Source of the DNA: Aristolochia californica
Lineage: Eukaryota > Streptophyta > Magnoliopsida > Piperales > Aristolochiaceae
NCBI GenBank assembly: GCA_029961685.1
Contig: JARWKL010000014.1
Location: 21,338,452 to 21,402,451, forward strand
DNA length: 64,000 bases
Direction of reading: 5' to 3'
The translations under genes were made by a program, and so were the position numbers. This document shows positions 1 through 9,290 of this stretch, in pieces. Positions within the stretch are counted from its first letter, which is position 1, and each line of letters starts with the position of its first letter. The notes under the pieces were generated by a model that worked only from the letters and a program-made list of their open reading frames with translations, searched no databases and was not told where the DNA came from.

Positions 1-210
1 TTGGGGTTTGACTTCTCAGTGGAGTATCATGTGGGGAGATTAAATAAGGCGGCAGATGCCTTGTCACGGTGTTTTGAAGATCAACAGTCGGTCTATTCGA
101 TTAGCCAATCGAGATTTCTCATTCTGGACTTGGTGAGAGACACACATGCCACTAACCCTGCAGTGCAGGAACTGCATCAAAAGATTTCGGAAGGGACAAT
201 GAATTTATAA
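1..210 (+). pseudogene. Ty3/gypsy RNase H end fragment
   Basis: This is a short piece of gypsy pol running in from the left window edge. It reads through the end of RNase H, including the ADALSR motif that carries the last catalytic aspartate, preceded by a VEYHVGRLNKA stretch matching VEYKPGYLNRA in the intact element near 44.7 kb. It continues into the RNase H-integrase linker and stops at a TAA at 208-210, where unrelated reversed copia-A sequence begins. It is a truncated remnant; family membership beyond chromovirus-like gypsy is not resolvable. Confidence 0.8.
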
Positions 211-1138
211 GGACACATGAAATAATTCGGCTTAAATTTATATTTTTCAATGCAGCAAAATACCAGCTTGACCTTTGATTCTTCCAATGAAAATACATCC
301 TTAAATATATATCAGATTGATATGAAATTTTCTTCTTATGAAAATAGACTTAAATACCTTTCATCCAAGTATAGCTTCTTTTCATAATATATACTTATAT
401 TGAGATATATAATCTGATAGATTTCAGTCTAAGTAATCTGGCCGAACTAAGTATTCTTTCTCCTTTTGCCAGCATAACCATTGACTATTCCAAGAACAAT
501 ATCTCCATATAAAAAAACTTCGATAGATAATTGGTTGAATTGGTAGGAAAATAGACTTACATATCTTTCTTTTGATATATAAATCTCCATATAAAGTCTC
601 ATTCTTGATAGCATAAAATTGCTCGGAAGTTGAAACTTTTTGCTACTGCTCGAACCTCTTTTACAATCTGACCTTTTCTGCTTCAAATATCGATTTCTCT
701 TTCTACATAACTTCAGTTGAAAAAAAAATCATTTTCCTTGGAAAATAGACTTGAATATATTTCTGTCAATATATAATATGAAATATGAAAAACTTAGTAT
801 ATAAGTGAAAACACAAAGTAAACAACAGGTATAGGGACAAAAAAGAGAGAAAAAAGATAAATACAAACCTAAACTTCTTGAGATAATAGATAAAAAAATG
901 ATCACATTATATCTGTGGGTTGACCGAGGTTAATTCACAGAACCTACTCTAATACCATGTTGAATTTATGAAAATAAAAATACTTCATTGACTTATTATA
1001 ATCAGAGTACATGAACCTCTATTTATAATAGAGGAAGGTAGTAGAGTCCAATTACAATTAAACTCTCTTTGTCCCGGTTACACCCAAACTCTAGCACTTA
1101 AAGATAAGTACTAGCATAATTAAATAACCCAATATTCT
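211..1138 (-). mobile_element. Copia-A 5' end fragment (partial LTR and leader)
   Basis: Read on the minus strand, 958-1138 is the 3' part of a copia-A LTR (TATA-like TATAAATAG region through the AATTCAACA end) and 211-957 is the following untranslated leader. It closely resembles 31785-32700 in the copia-A element at 31541-34355. The primer-binding site sits next to the LTR end at about 946-957, reading TGGTATTAGAGTAGG on the minus strand. There is no coding capacity. The LTR start and the rest of the element are missing, so this is a truncated copy. Confidence 0.75.
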
Positions 1139-1380
1139 CACTTGCCAAAAGCACAATTTTTTTTGATAATTTGGTGCTTACTCTCATGAAGAAATTCTGT
1201 TATCTTTTTCTGTCTATTTTTGGTGACTGATTTGATCCACGGGTTCTTCAAATTACACTGAGTAATTGTCATTTGAAGAAGGCACTTGCCCTTGACCTCC
1301 AAATTTTCCTTGCCTCATCATGGAGAGTGGATACACCAGTAATAAGAGTGACATACTCCGCATTACTACGATTCCCCTAA
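1139..1380. other. Unassigned spacer
   Basis: I see no coding frame or known LTR here. It lies directly upstream of the copia-F1 gag remnant and could be the decayed leader of that element, but I could not match it to another leader in the window. Confidence 0.4.
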
Positions 1381-2190
1381 GAGGTCTCTCCAATTACTGT
1401 AGCTAGTCACAATCGGTACGGAAGGTTCTCATTACTCGTGACCTTCTAAGTCATGTTTTCAAAATCCCTCCTCTGATTGGTGAAGAAGATGAAGCCTACC
1501 ACATGTGGGTTAAAAATGATAACATGGTTATCAGTTGGCTCATCTATAGCATAGAAGAGCATGTAGCTAACAATGTGGTCCACTTGGAAACAACCAAGGA
1601 CATTTGGGACAATTGTGCTAAGCTTTACTCAAGTACTGCCTCATTACAAAGAGTATATGATGTCTAACAAAGTATGTTGCATACTAAACATGGAGATAAC
1701 ATTCATGAATTTTTGGCCAGGTTTCGGGGCCTTCTCCAAGAATGGAAAATACAATGAGGTCTTGGCAGTAGCTATTTTCTTGTCAAATATTAAGCCTTAC
1801 CTTGAGGTTACGAAGACCCAACTTCTAAGTTTCTCTGCTCTTCCATCCTTTGATGAAATCAGTGCTACATTACTATGGATACCTGATCCATCACCTCCTT
1901 CTCCTATTGATGCTCCATTGGCTATGTTCTCCGGCAATCGGGGTACATCATCCTCATACCGAGGATGGGGAGGATGGGGCAGAAATATAAGAGGGGGTAG
2001 AACTATGAAAGGGGCAGAAAATAGAGGTGGACAAACGGGTCCGAATAATTCCCGTATTGAGCCTCGACTTTACACTTACTGTGGTGGAAACTTTCTAGAA
2101 ACTTCATGGCAAGCCTGATTGGGCCACAATTAACCCAATCTCTGTTAATGTTGAGAAACGTGAAGAAAAGGCTGACTCCCACTCCGGAAA
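1381..2190 (+). pseudogene. Copia-F1 gag remnant
   Basis: A degenerate copia Gag (retrotrans_gag/UBN2 type). Readable blocks in shifting frames include a WVKNDNMVISWLI-like segment near 1508 and a HEFLARFRGLL-like segment near 1704. A Gly/Arg-rich tract (about 1930-2050) precedes the remains of a zinc knuckle (YTYCGG near 2080). The same blocks occur in copia L2 at 62215-62900, which supports the assignment. Gag would form the cytoplasmic virus-like particle and bind element RNA. Several stops and at least two frameshifts break it. Confidence 0.75.
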
Positions 2191-2652
2191 TGTGACTCTC
2201 ACTGTTGAAGACTATTTTGCATTTCAACAAATGAAATCCTTAATGGAATCCTCCATTCCTCCATTATCTATTGCCGCTACCACTATTGCCTCAGGTATGC
2301 TTTCTTCCTCTTCATCCTCTTCCTCTTGGATCATTGACTCCAGGGCCTCCGAACAATTGTCAGGTAACAAACACTTGTTTTAGTAATTATCTCCTTGTCT
2401 TCCTAAAAAATTTGTTACTATTGCTAATGATACCCAAACCAAGGTCATTGGCAAAGGGTCCTCCTCTCTTACCTCGTCTATTCCTCTTCTAGATGTTTTG
2501 TTTGTCCCTCAATTTCCTTTAAATTTGCTTTCTGTTAGTCAATTAGCAAAACAGTTGAATTGCTCTGTCACCTTCTCGCCGTCTTCTTGTATATTTCAGG
2601 ATCTCACTATGAAGCGGGTGATTGGTGGCGGCCATGAAAAGGGGGGCTTGTA
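2191..2652 (+). pseudogene. Copia-F1 protease and gag-pre-integrase start
   Basis: Contains the copia aspartic protease active-site region, read WIIDSRASEQL at about 2326-2358, where the usual D-S-G triad is D-S-R. Downstream, LDVLFVPQFPLNLLSVSQ (about 2490-2540) and GGGHEKGGLY (up to 2652) are the standard lead-in to the gag-pre-integrase domain. The frame is cut at GGLY by gypsy C2 and resumes at 7966. A frameshift separates the two open blocks. Confidence 0.8.
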
Positions 2653-2670
2653 TGTTATGGTCTTTGACCA

Positions 2671-3965
2671 CAAAAGTTTGTTCAAAATCAGGTAGTTGCA
2701 ACACGGGAGATGTGGGATAAGTTTGTTTGAGGGACTGGAAGGCTTGTTCCATGATATCACTCCATTGGAAGGCATTGCATCTGAGGATATTGGATAGCGG
2801 AGCTGAGAGTGGCGCATAATTGTGGATGAATTTTTTGTAATACCCGGCTAATTCCAAAAATCCCTGTAATGCTAAAATAGTTCTCGGCTGTGGGCACTGT
2901 ATGTTATCAGAGATTTTTTTCGGATCTACTGTGACCCCGGTGGAGGTAATGACATGCCCTAAGTAGGCTACAAGAGGGCGCCCAAATGAACACTTGGAGT
3001 GTTTTAAATAAAGAAGACGGGTTCTTATCAGTGTGAACACCACACACAGATGTTGTAAATGTTGCTCCCATGATTTGCTGTAGATCAAGATATCATAAAA
3101 AAATACCAACACAAATTTTTTGAGATAAGTGCTAAATACCTCGTTCATAAGTGCTTGAATGTGGAGGGAGTATTCAATAGTCCGAACGGCATTACAACGA
3201 ACTCAAATGGCCATGATTAGTACGAAAAACTGTTTTTGGTATATCCGGAGGATACATTCGGACTTGGTGATACCCCGAACGCATGTCCAACTTGGTGAAA
3301 AGTTGAGCTCCATGTAGTTCGTCTAATAATTCATCCACTACTGGGATAGGAAACTTATGCTTGACTATCTTTGCATTTAGTTCTTGGTAGTCCACACAAA
3401 ATCTCCAAGTATTATCCTGTTTCTTGACTAATAGCACGGGAGATGAGAAAGGAGATGTACTGTGTTGGATGAGACCCTGTTCCAGCATGAGGTGACATTG
3501 ACATTCAATTTCATCTTTTTGAATGTGGGGGTATCGGTATGGGCGCACTACCACCACCTCTGATCCCGCCTTCAAACAAATTCTGTGGTCACATTGCCGC
3601 AATGGGGGAAGAGAGACTGGTTCTTGAAATATGTCGGTAAAGTCCTCCTATAAATTCTCTAGATTAGTAGGTTGCTGCTAAAGGGCGTGTGGCCGTGGAG
3701 GATTCTGAACTTGGCGATCCTGCAAGGTGACCTTGTTGCCATCCAATTCAAAGGACATGGTTAACACAGCAAAATCCTATAGGATAGGTCCCAACCTTTG
3801 TAGCCACTTAATTCCCAACACCACATCAAACCCTGCGAGTGGAATAATAAGAAACTCTACTGAAAATATGTTACCTACAATGGAGAACATAATGGACTGG
3901 TTGGTGCCATAACTGGGAACTTTGTCTCCATTAGCCACTGAGAAGGAAGCTATTGGCCGAGGTTG
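2671..3965 (-). pseudogene. Gypsy-C2 pol: protease end, reverse transcriptase, RNase H start
   Basis: Minus-strand gypsy reverse transcriptase. From the N-terminal side: [17 protein letters not shown] (about 3530), [13 protein letters not shown] (about 3400), [17 protein letters not shown] (about 3280), then the catalytic loop LVFFYDILIYSK (about 3095). The FDD catalytic triad reads F-Y-D, so one metal-binding aspartate is lost. The thumb/connection part (YLGHVITSTGV, GYYKKFIHNY) follows. Coding ends at 2671 in LPDFEQTFVVK, where deletion joins it to the LTR stub. A frameshift near 3150-3190 separates the two open blocks. The upstream protease part (3600-3965) is decayed. Confidence 0.85.
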
Positions 3966-4412
3966 GATGGGAAGCTATAAAAGTTTGGCAACATTGAAAC
4001 TCAAAAAATTATGAGTGCTACCCGAGTCCACCAAATTGAATAGCAGGAGCTCACTGACTGAGGCACACACTTGCATCGTAGTAGTGGATTGGAGACCTGT
4101 AATGGCATGGAGGGAAATTTTGGGTTCCTCCACTTGTGTCTCTTCTTCCTCTAGAACTTCTTCCCAATCATCATTAACTTGCAACCAGAATAATTTCTTG
4201 CATATATGCCCAAATGTGTACTGTTCGTCACAATTATAGCATAATCCCTTGGACCTTCTTTCCTCCATCTTTGCTCTATTGAGTTTCTTGATGAATGTTG
4301 GCTGAGGAGTCGGTTTAGGGCCTTGAGGAGAAACCAAACTAACAATGTTGCGCCATGGTGGTTGTGTTATGGGTGCCTGCAGTCTGTCTTCCTCCCTACC
4401 ATGGAGGTTTGT
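3966..4412 (-). pseudogene. Gypsy-C2 gag C-terminus and protease start
   Basis: Minus-strand frame with the Gag zinc knuckle GLCYNCDEQYTFGHICKK (about 4195-4250), an acidic linker, ISLHAITG, and the retropepsin active site LVDSGSTHNFLS (about 3985-4020) with an intact D-S-G. It is the C-terminal half of the gag interrupted by gypsy B2 at 4413. The N-terminal half lies at 6749-7515. Confidence 0.85.
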
Positions 4413-4788
4413 TGTTATGGACTCCATAGCATCAAGAGTGGCGAACCGGAGAAGAGAAGAGATGGAGTAAACTTGTATTTCAGTACCTTAGGGGTTTAAT
4501 TATAATTTGAAGTTCAATAAGGGTCTAATTGTAATTATAGAACCTTTGATGTTTTCCCTGATCCATTTAGGGCATCAAGTGATTGAGTGGAAGAAAGCAT
4601 TAATCAATTAGTCTAAATGAGATTAGGTACTCTCTCTAAAGAGGCCTAAGGTTGGAGCTCCTTCAAAGGCTCACGTCCCTTCATCATTGGGCGCTCCAAG
4701 AATCCCAAATCTTTCCCTTCTTCGTCATTCAATCTGGAAGCTAGAGGAGATCGCCGGGTGACTCGATCCATGGCTAGAGAGCCTAACA
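4413..4788 (+). repeat. 5' LTR of gypsy-B2
   Basis: Starts TGTTATGGACTCCATAG and ends GAGCCTAACA, matching both B1 LTRs (375 bases) along its length but clearly diverged from them. The gag-like SMAREPN frame begins inside it, at ATG 4770. Confidence 0.9.
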
Positions 4789-5838
4789 TCGTGGTATCAG
4801 ACAGGACCACCCTTGGTGATTCCTCTTCCTCTGCAGAAATTCAAAATTTTGTGGAAGAGAACCATGCTGATCTACAATCTCAAATCAATGCCTGGAGGGT
4901 AAATTCCAGATGTTGCTGTCCCAAATGGAGGAGGGCTTTACCCAGCTTTCCATCCAGATGGCATCCTCCACACGCCTAGCAAATCATCTCAACCCTCATC
5001 CAATGCCACCACCTCCTCCCCTACGCCAAAAACCTCCACCTCGAGTGGGCATCAATCCAGCACCCCCTACCGTGCCAAGGTACACAAAGCTTGATTTTCC
5101 AACGTATGATGGGTCTTCCGACCCTTTAATGTGGTTACACAGGTGTGATCATTTCTTTTCCAATCAAGGAACTCTGCCGAGGGCAAGGTTCAATTAGCTG
5201 CCTTCCACATGCTCATTGAAGCGTTTATGTGGTTTCATCAATTCAAAAACGAGTTTGTGGTATATGATTGGGAATTTTTCAAAGAAAACTGCATGCTACG
5301 GTTTGGTCCTCCGCTTCGCAGCAGCCCAGTTTGGGATTTAGTCAATCTAAAACAGCTTGGAACTATAGAACAATATCAAAAATTGTTCCAAGAAAAACTT
5401 GCTCGTGCAAGTCATTTGGTGCGGCCTAAACTTTATGTCAATTTGTTCATGGCTGGCCTGGTAGAACCTCTTCACCTAGAAGTGAAATTGGAAGCCCCCA
5501 CCTCCCTAGTCCACGCCATGAATTTGGCAAGAGCATTGGACACCAAACATCACCTCTTCCGAGAGTCATTAACCAAAAGTCCCCCTTGGCCACCTCACCC
5601 ACAACCTCATGGTCCTTATTCCACTAACCCAAGGCCTCAACCAAACACCCCCTCTCCAACACCACCACCAGCCTTTACATCACCATCGGGATTTATCAAA
5701 CGTCTCACCAAAACAAAAATTGATCAGAGAAGGGCTCAGGGCCTATGTTTCAATTGTGATGAAAAATTCGTCAAGGGCCATCAATGCAAAAGACTCTTTT
5801 GGGTAGAAATAGAAGACCCCTCAGAGGATGACTTTTAG
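4770..5838 (+). pseudogene. Gypsy-B2 gag
   Basis: Gag of a chromovirus-type gypsy element. The frame starts in U5 at SMAREPN, crosses the primer-binding site, shifts near 4893 (one-base loss relative to B1) and again near 5180-5210. Conserved capsid blocks are PRYTKLDFPTYDGSSDPL (about 5078-5131), LMWLHRCDHFFSNQGT and IEQYQKLFQEKLARASHL (about 5370-5420). A Pro-rich linker precedes the zinc knuckle CFNCDEKFVKGHQCKRLF (about 5748-5800). The frame ends at TAG 5836-5838 where B1 has CAG. Here the T-run equivalent to the B1 frameshift has five Ts (5275-5279), supporting that B1 lost one. Confidence 0.85.
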
Positions 5839-6748
5839 GAGGATGTGGACCAAACCGAGGAGGAACTAGAAATCTCCCTCCACGCAATGACAGGCCTGCA
5901 CAACACAAATACCATGCAGGTCTACGCCACCATGAACCATCATATTCTGCTAGCACTCATGGACTCAGGCAGCACACATAATTTTATAAGCAGCCAGGCA
6001 ACACAACAGTTGGGGTTATCACTATAGCAGAAGTCAGGAATATCAGTCTCAGTGGCTAACGGTGACAAGATCACCACTGTGGGTTTTGGTTCAGCAGTGC
6101 CCTTTACTATTGAGGGTCACTCCTTTGTAGCAGATTTTTTGGTCATACTGTTGGCTGGGTTTTATCTCGTATTGGGCATTAAATGGCTATAGTGATTGGG
6201 TCCGATCTTATGGGATTTCCAAACCCTTACCATGAATTTTAAACAGGACAGCCATCCGATCACCCTCCAGGGCACTAGCGTCCAATGGCCATGCAGCCTC
6301 CAAACACTTTCTGTGGGTCCTTCAAAGGGGGATAACTTAGCTTCACTGTTGGCCGAATATGCGGATTTATTTTAGGAACCTGCAGACCTTCCGCCTATAC
6401 GAGCTTGTGATCACAGAATTCATTTGAAGATGGGAACATAACCAGTGGTAGTGCGTCCCTACCGCTATCCCCATGTGCAAAAAGATGAGATAGAAAGGCA
6501 ATGTCAACAAATGCTCCAATAGGGTATTATTCAGCCTAGTCATTCTCCTTTTTCGTCCCCGTTATTGTTGGTAAAAAATCAGATAAATCTTGGCGCTTTT
6601 GTGTGGATTACTGTAAACTCAATGCTCACACAATCAAAGATAAATTTCCAATTCTGGTGGTAGATGAATTATTGGATGAGCTACATGGCTCACAATTATT
6701 TACAAAGTTGGACTTGAAATCTGGCTACCATCAGATTCGGGTTTATTC
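5839..6748 (+). pseudogene. Gypsy-B2 protease and partial reverse transcriptase
   Basis: Continues in the gag frame with ISLHAMTGL, the protease site LMDSGSTHNFIS (about 5960-5990), then the RT N-terminus with [19 protein letters not shown] (about 6450-6500) and, after a frameshift near 6575, [15 protein letters not shown] (about 6706-6748). In-frame TAG codons at about 6025, 6190 and 6373 replace CAG codons of B1. The FDD active site is not reached before truncation. Confidence 0.85.
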
Positions 6749-7515
6749 GGAGCTCCACTTCGAGGCGAAGGGCCTCCGTCAAGCCGGCTGTAAACAAGCT
6801 GACTTGCTAGTCCACCCTTACTACTTTGCTGGCCCTGACTAATTTCTCTTGGAAGGTCTTTTGATACTGTTCGATCGTGCCGTTTTGGCGTAGCAATACC
6901 AAGTCCCCCAAGGGATTGTTTTGAGTCGAAGGCCCAAACCGGTTGGAGCACAAATCCTTGAATTCCTGCCAATTTAAATCTGGACACTCCAATTCTAATT
7001 GATGGCCCCATAGATGTGCTTCGTCGAGCATGTGGAAGGCGGCCAATACCACTTTGTCACTGTCAACAGTTCGTTGGTGAGAAAAAAATTTCTCACACCT
7101 GTAGAGCCATATCAGTGGGTCCTCCGATCCATTAAAAATTGGGAATTCTAATTTAGTGTATCTCGGAATTGTCCCTCCTCCGGGACTAAAATTCCCCCTG
7201 GCGTTGGAGGCTCTGTGCGTCCAGCATACTGGTGCCCTTGTCTGGTCGCAAGGCTCCTTTCCCCATCCCATGGGTTGGAGTTTCTTGCCCAAATCATATC
7301 ATATAGTCTATGAGATAAATTTTTGATTTGTAAATGTACCTATTGGGTGACCCTACTATTCAGCAATGTAACCAAACGCTCTTCGGATTTTTCTTACCTT
7401 GCTGCTGCTTTGGCATCACTCTGTTTTCTCTCAGCGTGTATCATCTCTTTGATACTAGCTAGCAACTCGGCATTGTTGGATGATTCTTCCATATTGACCT
7501 GATCTGATACCAATG
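6749..7515 (-). pseudogene. Gypsy-C2 gag N-terminal half
   Basis: Minus-strand Gag capsid region. From the LTR side there is the primer-binding site complement near 7500-7512, a leader, then [83 protein letters not shown] and, at 6749-6800, [15 protein letters not shown], where truncated B2 joins. About 30 residues expected between this and the 3966-4412 half are missing. Together the halves give a Gag of normal chromovirus layout. Confidence 0.85.
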
Positions 7516-7965
7516 TGTTATGGTATCTGACCATGGATCGAGTGATTCTACAATAGGAGAGATCTTTGTGTGAATCGAGGGTAGAACCAGGACGCCGGGA
7601 TCTTTCTGGCCTACCTATGATGGCAGATTTGTGAGGAACAACGGAATAGAGAGATAGAAGGACGAACGTGAGGGAGGAGAGGTTAATCAGGCTCTTTGAA
7701 GGGAACCTACACCTTGGGTTCCAAGGGAACGCCGACCATGGTTCATTAGAGGAGAGCTCAGATCCTTGACTAATTTTCTGCTTGCTTCATTCCACGCCTA
7801 GGCTCGAGATAGGAGTTTTTACCATAATGCCATTGCTGGATTACATGCTATCTATTAATGAAATAAAGAAAACATATAATGCCTAAGTAGCTTGACTGCT
7901 CCATTGAGTCACCAACTCATCCATGTCGCCTCTGGATTACTCGTCCTGCTATGGAGTCCGTAACA
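7516..7965 (-). repeat. 5' LTR of gypsy-C2
   Basis: 450 bases, TGTTATGGTATC...GTCCGTAACA as displayed on the plus strand. It aligns with the C1 LTRs (480 and 488 bases), including the CCTTGGGTTCC and CGCCTCTGGATTACTCG segments. It is followed immediately by the TTGTA target duplication at 7966-7970. Confidence 0.85.
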
Positions 7966-8182
7966 TTGTACTACTTCACTCTTCCACTATTAGTTGCCCT
8001 ATCATCTACTACACCCGAGGTCCAACTTTTGCACAATCTGCTTGGTCATCCATCTACCTCTTCACTTCATTTTTTCCTTATGTCTTTAATAGAACTTTCT
8101 ACTTTCAGTTGTGAGGTTTGTCAATTAAGTAAACACATTAGGAGTACATATTCTCCTCGTCTTACAACTACAAGTGCTGCTT
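7966..8182 (+). pseudogene. Copia-F1 gag-pre-integrase domain (continuation)
   Basis: Resumes the copia frame after the gypsy C2 insertion. It carries LLHNLLGHPSTSSL and CEVCQLSKHIRSTYSPR, the H...H...C..C zinc-binding pattern of the integrase N-terminus (cysteines about 8110-8125). It is cut at 8182 by the TRIM. Confidence 0.85.
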
Positions 8183-8606
8183 TGTTAAGTAACTAGCCAA
8201 TACTACCCATAAGACCGACCTGTTAGGAGCGGAAGACATAGGTACTTAACCCAGGATCCAGCTGTCTGACGCATTGTGATTGCTGTACCATAATAGTACT
8301 CCCACCGTTATGAGCCGATGACCACGGCTCGCAGCGACACTGGCCCAACAGCAGCCTACCAGTAATTTTAATCTAGCCTTTGCGACCTTCCAGTAATTTT
8401 AATCCAGCCTCTGTGACCTACCAATAATTTTAATCCAGCTTCTACGAGCCTTGGGAATCAAACTCGCAACGTGACGCCCGCTTTGATACAAAATTTTAAG
8501 TACCTAGCCAATACTACCCAAAAGACCGGCTTGTTAGGAGCGGAAGACATATGTACTTAACCCATGATCCAACTGTCTGACGCACTATGATTGTTGTCCC
8601 ATAATA
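8183..8606 (-). mobile_element. TRIM-like miniature LTR retrotransposon (J)
   Basis: Two 113-base direct repeats (8183-8295 and 8494-8606) flank a 198-base non-coding interior. The interior ends with CTTTGATACA next to the right repeat, the minus-strand form of an initiator-Met primer-binding site, so the element points left. Flanking TGCTT (8178-8182) and TGCTC (8607-8611) fit a 5-base target duplication, and the copia-F1 frame resumes after it. The interior has three copies of a 34-base-class repeat containing AGTAATTTTAATC. One LTR end reads TAATA rather than the usual form, probably mutated. It has no coding capacity and would need trans-acting proteins. Confidence 0.8.
8494..8606 (-). 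repeat. 5' LTR of TRIM J
   Basis: 113 bases beside the primer-binding site, sharing most positions with 8183-8295. A third related copy, in the opposite orientation and internally shortened, ends the chimeric insert at 13144-13223. Confidence 0.75.
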
Positions 8607-9290
8607 TGCTCCTTTTGAGTTAATACATTCTGATGTATGGTGACCTTTATGCGTCTCAAATATTTCCCAAGTTAAATATTTTGTCATTTTTGTTGATGAT
8701 TTTACCCGAGTGACTTGGTTATATTTATTTAAAGAACATTCAAAAATTCTTCCTCTATTTTAAATTTTTTTTCTATGGTATTGACACAATTTGGGAAAAA
8801 AATTCCAATCCTTAGGTCTGAATGTCTAATGAATTCAAATCATTTTGTGAGGGTAATGGGCTTATCCATCAAACATCATGTGCTCCTCAACAAAATGGTG
8901 TTGCTGAAAGGAAGAATCGTCACCATCGTGAAGTTGCTCGGGGCCTCCTTTACTCCATGAAGGTACCCTATTTTTATTGGCCGCATGCTATACTTACGAC
9001 ATGCTTTCTTATTAATAGGTTACCTTCATCGGTTCTTCATAATAAAACTCCTTACTCTATTTTATTTCATGGTGAAGATCCGTTTTCTCTTTATCTTAAA
9101 ATGTTTGGATGTACATGTTTTGTTCATGTTACTTCCCCACAAAAAAATAAACTTGATCCTCGGTCTATGAGGTGTATTTTTTTGGGGTACTCTCGCACCC
9201 AGAACGGTTATGTCTATTACAATCCTACCTTTCGGAAGATGCTTAGTTCTCGGGAAGTGACATTCTTTGAGGACACCTGCTTCTAATCCT
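8607..9290 (+). pseudogene. Copia-F1 integrase
   Basis: Copia integrase core in at least two frames. FELIHSDVW (about 8612-8640) carries the first catalytic aspartate, and VKYFVIFVDDFTRVTWLYLF follows. The second aspartate region (about 8810) is garbled. HQTSCAPQQNGVAERKNRH (about 8870-8925) carries the catalytic glutamate. The C-terminal part FYWPHAILTTCFLINRLPS, FGCTCFVHVTSP and CIFLGYSRTQNGYVYYNP is well preserved to 9285. The longest open block is 8822-9286. Integrase would insert element cDNA into the genome. Confidence 0.85.

Larger units (their letters stand above)
4413..6748 (+). mobile_element. Gypsy-B2, 3'-truncated Reina-like element
   Basis: Plus-strand copy of the family represented intact by B1 (41517-46628). 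It has a 5' LTR (4413-4788), primer-binding site TGGTATCAGACAGG from about 4792, gag, protease and the first part of reverse transcriptase. It ends abruptly at 6748 inside the RT region (after [10 protein letters not shown]), where gypsy C2 gag resumes. The rest of pol, the 3' LTR and roughly 90 bases of C2 gag are gone, so no right-hand target duplication survives. Numerous stops show it is much older than B1. Confidence 0.9.
2653..7965 (-). mobile_element. Gypsy-C2, chromovirus-like element, partly deleted
   Basis: A minus-strand Ty3/gypsy element bounded by perfect 5-base duplications TTGTA (2648-2652 and 7966-7970). Its 5' LTR is at 7516-7965. Its 3' LTR is reduced to about 18 bases (TGTTATGGTCT...) at 2653-2670, joined directly to RNase H coding sequence. 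RNase H remainder, integrase and chromodomain are therefore deleted. Gag is interrupted by gypsy B2 (4413-6748). The closest relative in the window is C1 (23117-28977). Confidence 0.9.
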
